DNA of 64,000 nt from Vicia villosa (lineage: Eukaryota > Streptophyta > Magnoliopsida > Fabales > Fabaceae): the NCBI RefSeq assembly GCF_029867415.1, contig NW_026706183.1:62001-126000 (forward strand), read 5' to 3'. Under the pieces are notes generated by a model. That model made no database searches, had not been told where the DNA came from, and was given only the letters and a program-made list of their open reading frames with translations. Made by a program: the position numbers and the translations under genes. Shown here one piece after another: positions 53,156-62,359 of the stretch (position 1 is its first letter; each line of letters starts with the position of its first letter).

Positions 53156-54178
53156 GAAGAACTTTAATAAAAGACTTCCCTGATTATTTCGGTAGAGACG
53201 ATCATATAAGCTTTTGTCTTCAGAGAATTCATAGCTTCTGACTTCTGCTTCCATTGGACAGCTTCAGAACTAGAATTTCTTTAGATCCTTAGAACACTCA
53301 CAGCTTCTGATTCCTGCTTCCATCTAGGACAGCTTCAGAACTAGAGTTTTCTGGATCTTTAGAACATTCGCAGCTTCTGATTTCTGCTTCCCTCGGATAG
53401 CTTCAGAGCTTTGAATTTCTACCAACATCACTTCATGCTAGATTTGTATCAGAACATTGTTGAATGTACCAGAGCATCATCTGAGCATCTCTACATCCTG
53501 AAATGTTACAGAACAAAAACTAAACGACAAAAGTCAGCATGAACGAGTTAGAACATAAAATGTATGTTTAAACACATTATATGAATCAGAGCCATATAGG
53601 CTGAAATAATGTATCAGAGCAAATAATGTATCAGAGCCATAACATTATATGTATCAGAGCAAATAGAATTTTGTCAGAATAAATAGACAAATATAGATCA
53701 AATTCTATTATCAGTGCTTCTGATTCATTCTTCTTTCTTGCTTCTGATTTCTGAAGCTTGACAGCACTCGGCTTGCTTCAGTTTCCATGGTTTTGCTTCT
53801 TGTGTTTGCTTTGAAGATTCTCTTCAGTATACCTGCAAAACACTTAAACCATATAGAACTTGCAGTTCTTGTTAGTGAATGTGTGGGAGCTTTACCCAGC
53901 AACTGATAGATTTAATCAAATCATTTATCATTTATCTTCTCCCCCTTTTTGTCATAACATCAAAAAGAATATTTCAAAACGATTCAGATGTATAAAACGA
54001 CAAATAAAAAACAACTGGAATGTAAAAGCAAGGAAATTTTTCATTGATAATCAAAAGATATTACAAGAAGATGTTTAACAAGCAGATGCAACAAGGAAAA
54101 TAAAACTACTAAGACCAAATCCTAGGACCCTAGCTAAGACAACGTCTGTGCCAGCATGCCATGAAGGAGTGAAACGCC
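53156..54178 (-). other. Copia 3' non-coding region with ~72-bp triplicate
   Basis: Three tandem copies of a ~72-bp unit (CAGCTTCTGA...TGCTTCC...GACAGCTTCAGAAC) at about 53228-53420, then TCAGAGC/ATGTATCAGAGC words near 53585-53660. Near 54020-54170 the minus strand looks like an ordinary mRNA 3' UTR following the 131-aa ORF. No other ORF is supported. Confidence 0.55.
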
Positions 54179-54574
54179 TCATTGACTGCTTCTTGGGCTT
54201 TCAGGCGAGGGATCAGGGAGACTTGGTCCTGATGCAGATCTTCCACCATCTTTACCAGAGACAACATTCTCAGTGGGTGAAGATGAAGAGATTTCTTCAG
54301 AAGAGATTAAGGGAGAGGAAAGGTTAGATGAAGAGGAAGCTGAGTCTTGAAGGTCGAAAGATGAGGAAGAAGATGGAGATGATGGAGGGCTTTCACCAGG
54401 AGGATGAAACACACGTCTAGAATAGTTTCCAGACAACATTGCTTCGAAAGGATTCACTTTGAGAGGATCATAGGTGATTTTGATCTTTTTGGGTTTGGAA
54501 GGTGATGTTTCAACAGCTTTTCTTTTGTTGTTTTGATCATTTTCATTATTTCCTGGGCTTGATGAAGAGTTCAT
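54179..54574 (-). CDS. Extra serine-rich ORF downstream of pol (131 aa), possibly shortened env-like
   Basis: ATG at 54574 (minus), stop at 54179. The N-terminus has a bipartite basic stretch (NKRKAVETSPSKPKKIKI), a probable nuclear localisation signal; the middle reads YDPLKVNPFEAML; the rest is a Ser/Pro-rich low-complexity tail. SIRE-lineage elements carry an 'envelope-like' ORF here, typically several hundred residues; at 131 aa and with no transmembrane segment this one is short. An AT-rich TATA-like TTTAAATA at 54674-54681 lies ~100 bp upstream and a 3'-UTR-like region follows, so it may be an independent transcription unit. Function unknown. Confidence 0.55.
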   Translation of the reverse strand: MNSSSSPGNNENDQNNKRKAVETSPSKPKKIKITYDPLKVNPFEAMLSGNYSRRVFHPPGESPPSSPSSSSSFDLQDSASSSSNLSSPLISSEEISSSSPTENVVSGKDGGRSASGPSLPDPSPESPRSSQ

Positions 54575-55019
54575 GATGGGTTTGCAGAAACTGAACAGGT
54601 AGGGTTTGATATGAATGCAAAAAGATAGAGTGAATAGAGAAAATATGAGAGGGAAGGAGAAGTGTTTGAAGAGTATTTAAAAAGAAATAAAATGAAACGA
54701 ATGATGAAAAGCATTTAATGTTACGTGACGTGAGGAGAGATAATAAAGACAAATGAGATGACTAGCACAGTTACCTATGGTCGGTGTCCCTTCAACTGCA
54801 CGCGCGCTTATCCATGAATAGTAACGACAGGTTTACCATCCCGAGATAAAAACGTAACAGCTGTTTTGCTTTAAAAGAGGTTCTGAATCAACTTAGACAA
54901 TGAAACGTTAGTAATAACCGAATCATAATTTCTAAAAGATTTCAATCAGAACTTCTGATATATAAAAATAATCCATTTTCATTTCAGAAGTTACTCATAC
55001 ATAAGAACTTCTCATCTTC
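54575..55019 (-). other. Spacer between pol and the 131-aa ORF
   Basis: Non-coding on both strands as far as can be seen. It contains the candidate TATA-like TTTAAATA (minus, 54674-54681) and a pyrimidine-rich leader (54580-54665) before the ATG at 54574. Confidence 0.5.
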
Positions 55020-58000
55020 TCATTCTGGGCATAAATCCATACTGATGTTCTTCAGAATGAACTTAAACCTATCTTCAGCCAGGGGTTTTGTAAAGATATC
55101 AGCCCATTGATGGTCTGTATCAACAAAGTTTAAAGATATAACACCCTTCTGAACATAGTCCCTTATGAAATGATGTTTAATCTCAATATGTTTAGCTTTT
55201 GAATGAAGAATAGGATTCTTAGATAAACATATAGCAGAAGTATTATCACAGAATATAGGAATGTTACTCTCAAATATCTGATAATCTTCTAACTGACTCT
55301 TCATCCAGAGCATCTGTGTACTACAGCCAGCAGCAGCGACATATTCTGCTTCTGTTGTTGATAGAGCAATAGTTGCTTGCTTCTTGCTGTACCAGGAGAT
55401 CAAATGACTTCCAAGAAATTGGCAACTTCCTGAAGTACTTTTTCTTTCAATTCTGTCTCCAGCATAGTCAGCATCGCAGAATCCTACTAAGTTGTATTCT
55501 TTAGATTTTCTGTAAACTAAGCCAACATTAGTAGTACCTTTCAGATACCTTAGAATTCTCTTAACAGCAGTTAAATGAGATTCTCTAGGATCTGATTGGA
55601 ATCTAGCACACAAACAAACACTGAACAGAATGTCAGGTCTAGAAGCAGTCAGATATAGAAGAGATCCAATCATACCTCTGTATAACTTCTGATCTACCTT
55701 CTTACTTACCTCATCCTTACCTAGGATGCATGTTGGATGCATAGGAGTTTTGGCTTCTTTGCAGTCTAGAAGATTAAACTTCTTCAGAAGTTCCTTCACA
55801 TACTTGGTTTGGTGAACATACGTTCCTTCTAATGTTGGATTTATTTGTATTCCGAGGAAATACTTGAGTTCTCCCATCATGCTCATTTCAAACTCAGCCT
55901 GCATAGACTTAGCAAACTCCTTTCCAAGTGTAGCATTAGATGTTCCAAAAATAATATCATCTACATATATTTGACAAATTAAAATATCCCTTTTAAAGGT
56001 TTTACAAAAGAGAGTAGTGTCCACTTTTCCTCTAGTGAAACCATTATCCAGAAGGAAAGAACTTAAGCGTTCATACCAAGCTCTGGGAGCCTGTTTCAAT
56101 CCATACAATGATTTCTTAAGTTTAAAAACATGATTAGGAGACATAGAGTCTTCAAAACCAGGAGGTTGATGGACATAAACTTCTTCATCTATATAACCAT
56201 TTAAGAAGGCACTCTTGACATCCATCTGATAAAGAGTGATGTTATGTTGAGTGGCAAAACAAATTAATAGACGAATAGATTCTAACCTGGCCACTGGTGC
56301 AAAGGTTTCTGTATAATCAATCCCTTCTTGCTGACTATAACCCTGAGCCACCAGTCTGGCTTTGTTTCTTACCACTTCACCTTTCTCACTGAGCTTGTTT
56401 CTGAAGACCCATTTTGTGCCAATTATATTGAATCCATCTGGTCTAGGAACAAGATCCCAAACATCATTCCTTGTAAAGTGATTCAGTTCTTCTTGCATAG
56501 CAATTATCCAGTCTGGATCTTCTAGAGCATGATCAACAGAAGTTGGCTCGATCAAAGATACAAGACCTAATTGACAGTCTGCATTGTTCTTAAGGAATGC
56601 TCTTGTTCTGATTGGATCATCCTTCTTTCCAAGAATGACATCTTCTGAATGACCAGAGATGAGTCTGGATGATCTTCTGACAGATGGTTCTTCAGAAATG
56701 CTTAGATCCTCCAGAGAAGCTGATACTTGATCTTCAGGTTCTTTGCTTCTGAGGAGCTCTGCTTCTGATGCGTTGCTTCTTGGCTCAACAACTTTTGATA
56801 TATCAATATCACAATCTGCAAAATTATCAAACTGCTTTGGTTTTTCAGAACCAAGCTTATCATCAAACCTGATATTGATTGATTCTTCTACAATCAATGT
56901 TTCAGTATTGTATACTCTGTAGCCTTTAGAGCATTCAGAATATCCAAGAAGGAAACATTTTTGTACTTTGGAATCAAACTTACCAAGATGATCTTTAGTG
57001 TTCAGAATAAAGCATACACATCCAAAAGGATGGAAATATGAAATGTTGGGCTTTCTATTCTTCCACAATTCATAGGGAGTCTTATTTAGAATAGGTCTGA
57101 TAGAGATTCTATTCTGAATATAGCAAGCAGTGTTTATTGCTTCTGCCCAGAAATGCTTAGCCATATTGGTTTCATTGATCATGGTTCTGGCCATTTCTTG
57201 CAGAGTCCTATTCTTTCGTTCTACAACCCCATTTTGCTGTGGAGTTCTAGGACAAGAGAAATCATGGGCAATACCATTTTCTTTGAAGAACTCTTCAAAG
57301 GATCTGTTCTCAAATTCACCACCATGATCACTTCTAACCTTTATGATTTTACACTCTTTTTCAGATTGAATCTGAATGCAGAAATCAAAGAACACTGAAT
57401 GAGTCTCATCCTTGTGTTTTAAGAATTTTACCCAAGTCCAGCGGCTATAATCATCTACGATGACTAATCCATATTTCTTCCCTCTGACAGATGCTGTTTT
57501 GACTGGGCCAAACAGATCAATGTGCAAGAGTTCTAATGGCCTTGAGGTAGAAACAACATTCTTGGACTTGAATGCAGGTTTGGAGAACTTGCCCTTCTGA
57601 CATGCTTCACAAAGAGCATCTGATTTGAATTTCAGATTAGGGAGTCCTCTGACCAGATTCAGTTTGTTAATCTGAGAAATCTTTCTCAAACTAGCATGAC
57701 CTAATCTTCTGTGCCAGACCCACTGCTCTTCAGAAACAGACATAAGACAAGTCACCTTCTGACTCATAAGATCTTGCAGATCTGTCTTATAAATGTTGTT
57801 CTTCCTCTTGCCTGTAAATAGGATTGAGCCATCCTTCTGATTTACAGCCTTGCAAGACTCTTGATTAAAGATTATATCATAACCATTGTCACTCAATTGA
57901 CTGATAGATAAGAGGTTATGTGTTAATCCTTCTACAAGAAGTACATTAGAAATGGAAGGAGAGTTACCAGACTTTATAGTTCCAGAGCCAATTATCTTGC

Positions 58001-58154
58001 CCTTCTGATCTCCTCCAAACTTGACTTCTCCTCCAGACTTAAGCACCAGGTCTTGGAACATAGACCTTCTTCCTGTCATGTGTCGCGAGCATCCAGAGTC
58101 CAGGTACCATGACATGTTGTGCTTTGTCCTTTTTGCAGTCAAGGATATCTGCAA
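55020..58154 (-). CDS. pol: Copia Pol: protease-integrase-RT-RNase H
   Basis: About 1044 codons without a stop. Domains by residue from 58154: protease WYLDSGCSRHMTG (~16-28); GAG-pre-integrase zinc finger WHRRLGHAS...CEACQKGK (~146-195); integrase core with D in IVDDYSRWTWV, D in VRSDHGGEFE and E in QQNGVVERKNRT (~230-315); RT with TKWVFRNKL, MDVKSAFLNGYIDEEVYV and catalytic YVDDIIFG (~733); RNase H with CDADYAGD, STTEAEYVAAAG and FCDNTSAICLSKNP (~890-1000). All catalytic residues look intact. Its frame is one base off from gag and overlaps it by 116 bp, so 58154 is only the upstream edge of the open frame and not a true start. Confidence 0.95.
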   Translation of the reverse strand: MQISLTAKRTKHNMSWYLDSGCSRHMTGRRSMFQDLVLKSGGEVKFGGDQKGKIIGSGTIKSGNSPSISNVLLVEGLTHNLLSISQLSDNGYDIIFNQESCKAVNQKDGSILFTGKRKNNIYKTDLQDLMSQKVTCLMSVSEEQWVWHRRLGHASLRKISQINKLNLVRGLPNLKFKSDALCEACQKGKFSKPAFKSKNVVSTSRPLELLHIDLFGPVKTASVRGKKYGLVIVDDYSRWTWVKFLKHKDETHSVFFDFCIQIQSEKECKIIKVRSDHGGEFENRSFEEFFKENGIAHDFSCPRTPQQNGVVERKNRTLQEMARTMINETNMAKHFWAEAINTACYIQNRISIRPILNKTPYELWKNRKPNISYFHPFGCVCFILNTKDHLGKFDSKVQKCFLLGYSECSKGYRVYNTETLIVEESINIRFDDKLGSEKPKQFDNFADCDIDISKVVEPRSNASEAELLRSKEPEDQVSASLEDLSISEEPSVRRSSRLISGHSEDVILGKKDDPIRTRAFLKNNADCQLGLVSLIEPTSVDHALEDPDWIIAMQEELNHFTRNDVWDLVPRPDGFNIIGTKWVFRNKLSEKGEVVRNKARLVAQGYSQQEGIDYTETFAPVARLESIRLLICFATQHNITLYQMDVKSAFLNGYIDEEVYVHQPPGFEDSMSPNHVFKLKKSLYGLKQAPRAWYERLSSFLLDNGFTRGKVDTTLFCKTFKRDILICQIYVDDIIFGTSNATLGKEFAKSMQAEFEMSMMGELKYFLGIQINPTLEGTYVHQTKYVKELLKKFNLLDCKEAKTPMHPTCILGKDEVSKKVDQKLYRGMIGSLLYLTASRPDILFSVCLCARFQSDPRESHLTAVKRILRYLKGTTNVGLVYRKSKEYNLVGFCDADYAGDRIERKSTSGSCQFLGSHLISWYSKKQATIALSTTEAEYVAAAGCSTQMLWMKSQLEDYQIFESNIPIFCDNTSAICLSKNPILHSKAKHIEIKHHFIRDYVQKGVISLNFVDTDHQWADIFTKPLAEDRFKFILKNISMDLCPE

Positions 58155-59946
58155 TAGGAATAATCTTATCCTTAGGTACCCACATTTTCTTGGGTCCTTT
58201 CTTGTTAGTTCTCCTCAAGTTCTGATTGAACTTGGGTTTAACATTGTAAGCAATAGGAGGAACAGCATGATAGTTCTTAATGTGAGTTTCATGATATTTC
58301 CTAGGTTGTGTCACATGCTTTTTGGTGTGTGTTATGTGAAAACTTTGAGCATGTGAAGTGTGCCTAATATCATGGGAGTGGCCATACTTGAACTGATCAT
58401 ACAATGGCTTGTATGTGATTTTCATTTCATCAACAGGTTCAAGTTTGTATGGGGTTTCACCCTCAAAACCAATGCCTACTCTTTTGTTTCCAGACACAGC
58501 ATATATCATAGAAGCTAGCTGACTTCTGCCAATACTTCTAGATAAGAACTTCCTGAAACTTAAATCATATTCTTTCAGAATATGGTTTAGACTAGGAGTG
58601 GATTTTTCTGAATCAGAAGGAGATCCAACATTATTGGATAATTTTAAAAGTTTTTCTTTTAATTCAGAATTCTCCAACTCAAGCTTCTTTGTTTCAAATT
58701 CAAATTGCTTTTTCAGCTTTTTGTATTTGAGACTAATCTGAGACTTGAGTTCCAGAAGTTCAGTTAGACCGGAAACTAACTCATCTCTAGTAAGTTCAGA
58801 AAATACCTCTTCAGAATCTGATTCTGATGTAGATTCTGATCCGTCATCTTCTGTCGCCATCAGCGCACAGTTGGCCTGCTCATCTTCTGAATCATCTTCT
58901 GACTCATCCCAGGTTGCCATAAGACCTTTCTTCTTATGAAACTTTTTCTTGGGACTTTCCTTCTGAAGATTTGGACATTCGTTCTTGTAGTGTCCAGGCT
59001 CATTGCATTCATAGCACATGACCTTCTTCTTGTCAAATCTTCTATCATCAGAAGATTCTCCACGTTCAAATTTCTTTGAACTTCTGAAGCCTCTGAACTT
59101 CCTTTGCTTGGTCTTCCAGAGTTGATTTAGCCTTCTGGAGATCAGGGACAGTTCATCTTCTTCTTCAGATTCTGATTCTTCAGGATCTTCTTCTCTGGCC
59201 TGAAAGGCGTTAGTGCATTTCTTGATATTAGATTTTAATGCAATAGACTTACCTTTCTTTTGAGGCTCATTTGCGTCCAGCTCTATTTCATGACTTCTCA
59301 AGGCACTGATGAGCTCTTCCAGAGAAACTTCATTCAGATTCTTTGCAATCTTGAATGCAGTCACCATAGGACCCCATCTTCTGGGTAAGCTTCTGATGAT
59401 CTTCTTTACGTGATCAGCCTTGGTGTATCCCTTGTCAAGAACTCTCAATCCAGCAGTAAGAGTTTGAAATCTTGAAAACATCTTTTCAATGTCTTCATCA
59501 TCCTCCATCTTGAAGGCTTCATACTTCTGGATTAAAGCTAGAGCTTTAGTCTCCTTGACTTGAGCATTTCCTTCATGAGTCATTTTCAAGGACTCATATA
59601 TGTCATAGGCCGTTTCCCTGTTAGATATCTTCTCATACTCAGCATGAGAGATAGCATTCAGCAAAACAGTTCTGCATTTATGATGATTCCTGAAAAGCTT
59701 TTTCTGATCATCATCCATTTCTTGCCTTGTCAGCTTTACGCCTCTGGCATTTACAGGATGTTTGTAACCATCCATCAGAAGATCCCATAGATCACCATCT
59801 AGACCCAGAAAGTAACTTTCCAGTTTATCTTTCCAGTATTCAAAGTTTTCACCATCAAATACCGGCGGTCTAGTATAACCATTGTTACCGTTGTATTGCT
59901 CAGCAGAGCCAGATGTAGATGTAGTCTTTTCACTTTCATCAACCAT
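58039..59946 (-). CDS. gag: Copia Gag
   Basis: ATG at 59946 (minus), 635 codons. N-terminal UBN2/DUF4219-type copia capsid (PPVFDGENFEYWKDKLESYF, residues ~33-230), acidic Ser-rich linker, CCHC zinc knuckle CYECNEPGHYKNECP (~residue 310), an acidic Ser/Glu stretch (~340-385), and a long coiled coil (ELKSQISLKYKKLKKQFEFE, ~395-445). The last ~35 residues are an out-of-frame reading of the protease start, so the natural gag-pol junction is near 58130, where an A5 run (minus strand) occurs. Confidence 0.92.
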   Translation of the reverse strand: MVDESEKTTSTSGSAEQYNGNNGYTRPPVFDGENFEYWKDKLESYFLGLDGDLWDLLMDGYKHPVNARGVKLTRQEMDDDQKKLFRNHHKCRTVLLNAISHAEYEKISNRETAYDIYESLKMTHEGNAQVKETKALALIQKYEAFKMEDDEDIEKMFSRFQTLTAGLRVLDKGYTKADHVKKIIRSLPRRWGPMVTAFKIAKNLNEVSLEELISALRSHEIELDANEPQKKGKSIALKSNIKKCTNAFQAREEDPEESESEEEDELSLISRRLNQLWKTKQRKFRGFRSSKKFERGESSDDRRFDKKKVMCYECNEPGHYKNECPNLQKESPKKKFHKKKGLMATWDESEDDSEDEQANCALMATEDDGSESTSESDSEEVFSELTRDELVSGLTELLELKSQISLKYKKLKKQFEFETKKLELENSELKEKLLKLSNNVGSPSDSEKSTPSLNHILKEYDLSFRKFLSRSIGRSQLASMIYAVSGNKRVGIGFEGETPYKLEPVDEMKITYKPLYDQFKYGHSHDIRHTSHAQSFHITHTKKHVTQPRKYHETHIKNYHAVPPIAYNVKPKFNQNLRRTNKKGPKKMWVPKDKIIPIADILDCKKDKAQHVMVPGLWMLATHDRKKVYVPRPGA

Positions 59947-60018
59947 CTTTTACTGAAGCGTTTTTCTCTTCCTGAATCTTTTCTAAACACGGTTAAGTGC
60001 TTGCACCTTAGAACCGGC

Positions 60019-60030
60019 GCTCTGATGCCA
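60019..60030 (-). other. Primer binding site, copia element
   Basis: TGGCATCAGAGC on the minus strand, 2 nt inside the 5' LTR. One base from the usual initiator tRNA-Met site TGGTATCAGAGC. Confidence 0.85.
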
Positions 60031-60032
60031 AT

Positions 60033-61243
60033 TGAAGGATAGAAAAACACTTAGAAAGGGGGGGGTTTGAATAAGTGTAGCTTTAAAAAACTTGACAGAT
60101 AAAAATAAATTGCACAGTTATTTTTATCCTGGTTCGTTGTTAACTAAACTACTCCAGTCCACCCCCGCAGAGATGATTTACCTCAACTGAGGATTTAATC
60201 CACTAATCGCACGGATTACAATGGTTTTCCACTTAGTCCGCAACTAAGTCTTCCAGAGTCTTCTGATCACACACTGATCACTCCAGGAACAACTGCTTAG
60301 ATACCCTCTAAGACTTTTCTAGAGTCTACTGATCAACACGATCACTCTAGTTACAATCTGCTTAGTTCACTCCTAAGACTTCCTAGAGTATTCTGATCAA
60401 CACGATCACTCTAGTTCCTTACAACTTAATGTAATTCTAAGAGTTTACAAATGCTTCTTAAAAGCGATAATCACAACTGTGATATTTCTCTTAATCTTTT
60501 AAGCTTAATCTCACTAAAATATTACAACAGCAATGTAGTGAGCTTTGATGAAGATGAAGATTCTGAGTTTTGATTTGAACAGCGTTTCAGCAAGTTTGAT
60601 ATAAGTTGTTTTGGTGCAGAATCGTTAACCTTGCTTCTCATCAGAACTTCATATTTATAGGCGTTGGAGAAGATGACCGTTGAATGCATTTAATGCTTTG
60701 CGTGTTCCGTACAGCATCGCATTTAATGTTATACGCTTTTGTCAACTACCTCGAGCCTTGTTCACGCTGTGTCTACTGACGTAGCCTTTAATAGCTTTTA
60801 ACGTTCCTTTTGTCAGTCAGCGTAGCTTGCCACTTGTACTTTCTTCTGATCTGATGTTTGTGAATACAACGTTTGAATATCATCAGAGTCAAACAGCTTA
60901 GTGCATAGCATCTTCTGATCTTCTGACCTTGAAGTGCTTCTGAGCGTGATACCATCTTCTGAGCTTCAGTGCTTCTGATCTCTTGTTCTTCTGATGCTTC
61001 CATAGACCCATGTTCTGATTCTGCTTCGACCATCTTCTGATGTCTTGCCAGACCATGTTCTGATGTTGCATGCTGAACCCTTTGAGACAAAGCTTCTGAG
61101 CGCTGAATTATGCGTACTCTTTATATATATTTCCTGAAAGGGAAATTGCATTGGATTAGAGTACCATATTATCTTAAGCAAAATTCATATTATTGTTATC
61201 ATCAAAACTAAGATAATTGATCAGAACAAATCTTGTTCTAACA
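60033..61243 (-). repeat. 5' LTR of the copia element
   Basis: 1211 bp, nearly identical to 51770-52979. Minus-strand TATA CTATAAATAT at 60651-60660. Confidence 0.95.
60651..60660 (-). promoter_or_regulatory. TATA box of the copia 5' LTR
   Basis: CTATAAATAT on the minus strand at the same LTR offset as 52387-52396. Confidence 0.7.
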
Positions 61244-62155
61244 AAACTCCATGCAAGCCTTAAACCTAAGGACATTTATGTGACTTGCTTGTGTGTGCTA
61301 CTAACCCTTCTATTTCCTTGCAGGATTTACTTGTAGGACATTCGTCCTTATTACCTTATGCTTTACCTATTGTATTACGTTCGCATGACATCATGACATC
61401 CTAAAATCATAACATCACGTGTTAACTAACCCTTTCAAGGATCTTGAAAATTTAGGGCGTACAATTGCAGGTGCCCTTCTCAAAGGACTAAATTCTCATC
61501 AAGGGGCAAGAGGATTTATTTTCCTCTGGCCACGTACCTTCCGATTCAGAGACTCAGTACCTATCAAGGGGCAAGAGGATTTATTTTCCTCTAGCCATGT
61601 ACCTTCCAATCCAGAAGTACCCCGAATTAGAGGCGATGACCCACTCGATATGGTGAGCTTGATTCCCAAAGAAGAACGTTCAAGGACGAAAGCCAAGATT
61701 CTTCAGACGAAGCTGCGATCGGTTTAATTTCTAATGGCGACCAACTGGTCAGACAAATACCATCAACAAATCAATCTATATCAGATATATACTCTGGAAA
61801 GCATATCCCTCCAGACATTTTGAAGACACCTTATCAGATATACATTCCGGAAGCTCGAACCCCGGACATTCTGAAAGTTCCAATCAGATGAACATTCTGG
61901 AAGCTTAACCCCCAGACTTCTGAAACATTCCAATCAGATATACATTCCGGAAGCTCGAACCCCGGACATTCTGAAAATTCCAATCAGATGAACATTCTGG
62001 AAGCTTGACCCCCAGACTTCTGAAACATTCCAATCAGATATACATTCCGGAAGCTCGAACTTCAGACATTCTGAAACATTCTCATCAGATACACATTCCG
62101 GAAGCTCGAACCCTGGATACTCTGAATCTCTACACCAGTTCCACAATAACGACGC
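61244..62155 (+). mobile_element. Element F leader and gag-upstream region, degenerate
   Basis: Resumes the leader after copia (ccatgcaagccttaaacctaagg at 61249). Acceptor-like TTTCCTTGCAGG (~61314-61325) and TTGCAGG (~61463) match the element A pattern, but no ORF1 homologue follows. 61497-61612 has a ~66-bp imperfect duplication (CAAGGGGCAAGAGGATTTAT). The rest is the tandem array at 61788-62135. Confidence 0.6.
61788..62135 (+). repeat. ~50-bp tandem array (100-bp dimers) in element F
   Basis: About seven ~50-bp units alternating between CAGATATACATTCCGGAAGC and CAGATGAACATTCTGGAAGC types, giving a 100-bp period (starts near 61838, 61938 and 62038), then a 50-bp step. Unrelated to the 48-bp array of element A. 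Confidence 0.85.
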
Positions 62156-62359
62156 AAGCCAGACGCACCTAAGCGTCAATTCACCAAAATTAACATGTCA
62201 TTAGATCAGGCAATGCAACATCTGTTGAAGGCACGAATGATTACTGGGAGGGATCCTCCTCAACACATCAACACTTCCTCTGCCAAACACAATCCAAACA
62301 TGCGACGTGCCTACCATTCCAATAGTCCCAGGCACGATACCAATAGCTCTGGGCATTAA
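62156..62359 (+). pseudogene. gag: Gag zinc-knuckle-region relic of element F
   Basis: Reads as the element A Gag segment around residues 362-430 (FTKINMSLDQAMQHLLKA; INTSSAKHNPNMR; AYHSNSPRHD). Cys residues of the knuckle are replaced (NCPGHD is NSPRHD, and the first Cys is Arg). It stops at TAA 62357-62359; one base off, a continuation (ALKNKIQDMIDDGEI) runs to ~62405. Capsid, protease and RT are absent. Confidence 0.75.

Larger units (their letters stand above)
51770..61243 (-). mobile_element. SIRE/Maximus-type Ty1/copia retrotransposon, complete
   Basis: LTRs at 60033-61243 (5', minus) and 51770-52979 (3'), starting TGTTAG and ending CTTCA on the minus strand, with perfect flanking duplication AAACT (51765-51769 and 61244-61248). 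The LTRs differ at only about five positions by eye, so the insertion is recent. The initiator-Met-type PBS, gag, pol (protease, integrase, RT, RNase H order = copia), extra downstream ORF and multiple polypurine tracts fit the SIRE/Maximus lineage, abundant in Fabeae. The only clear coding lesion is a one-base frame change between gag and pol. Confidence 0.95.
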
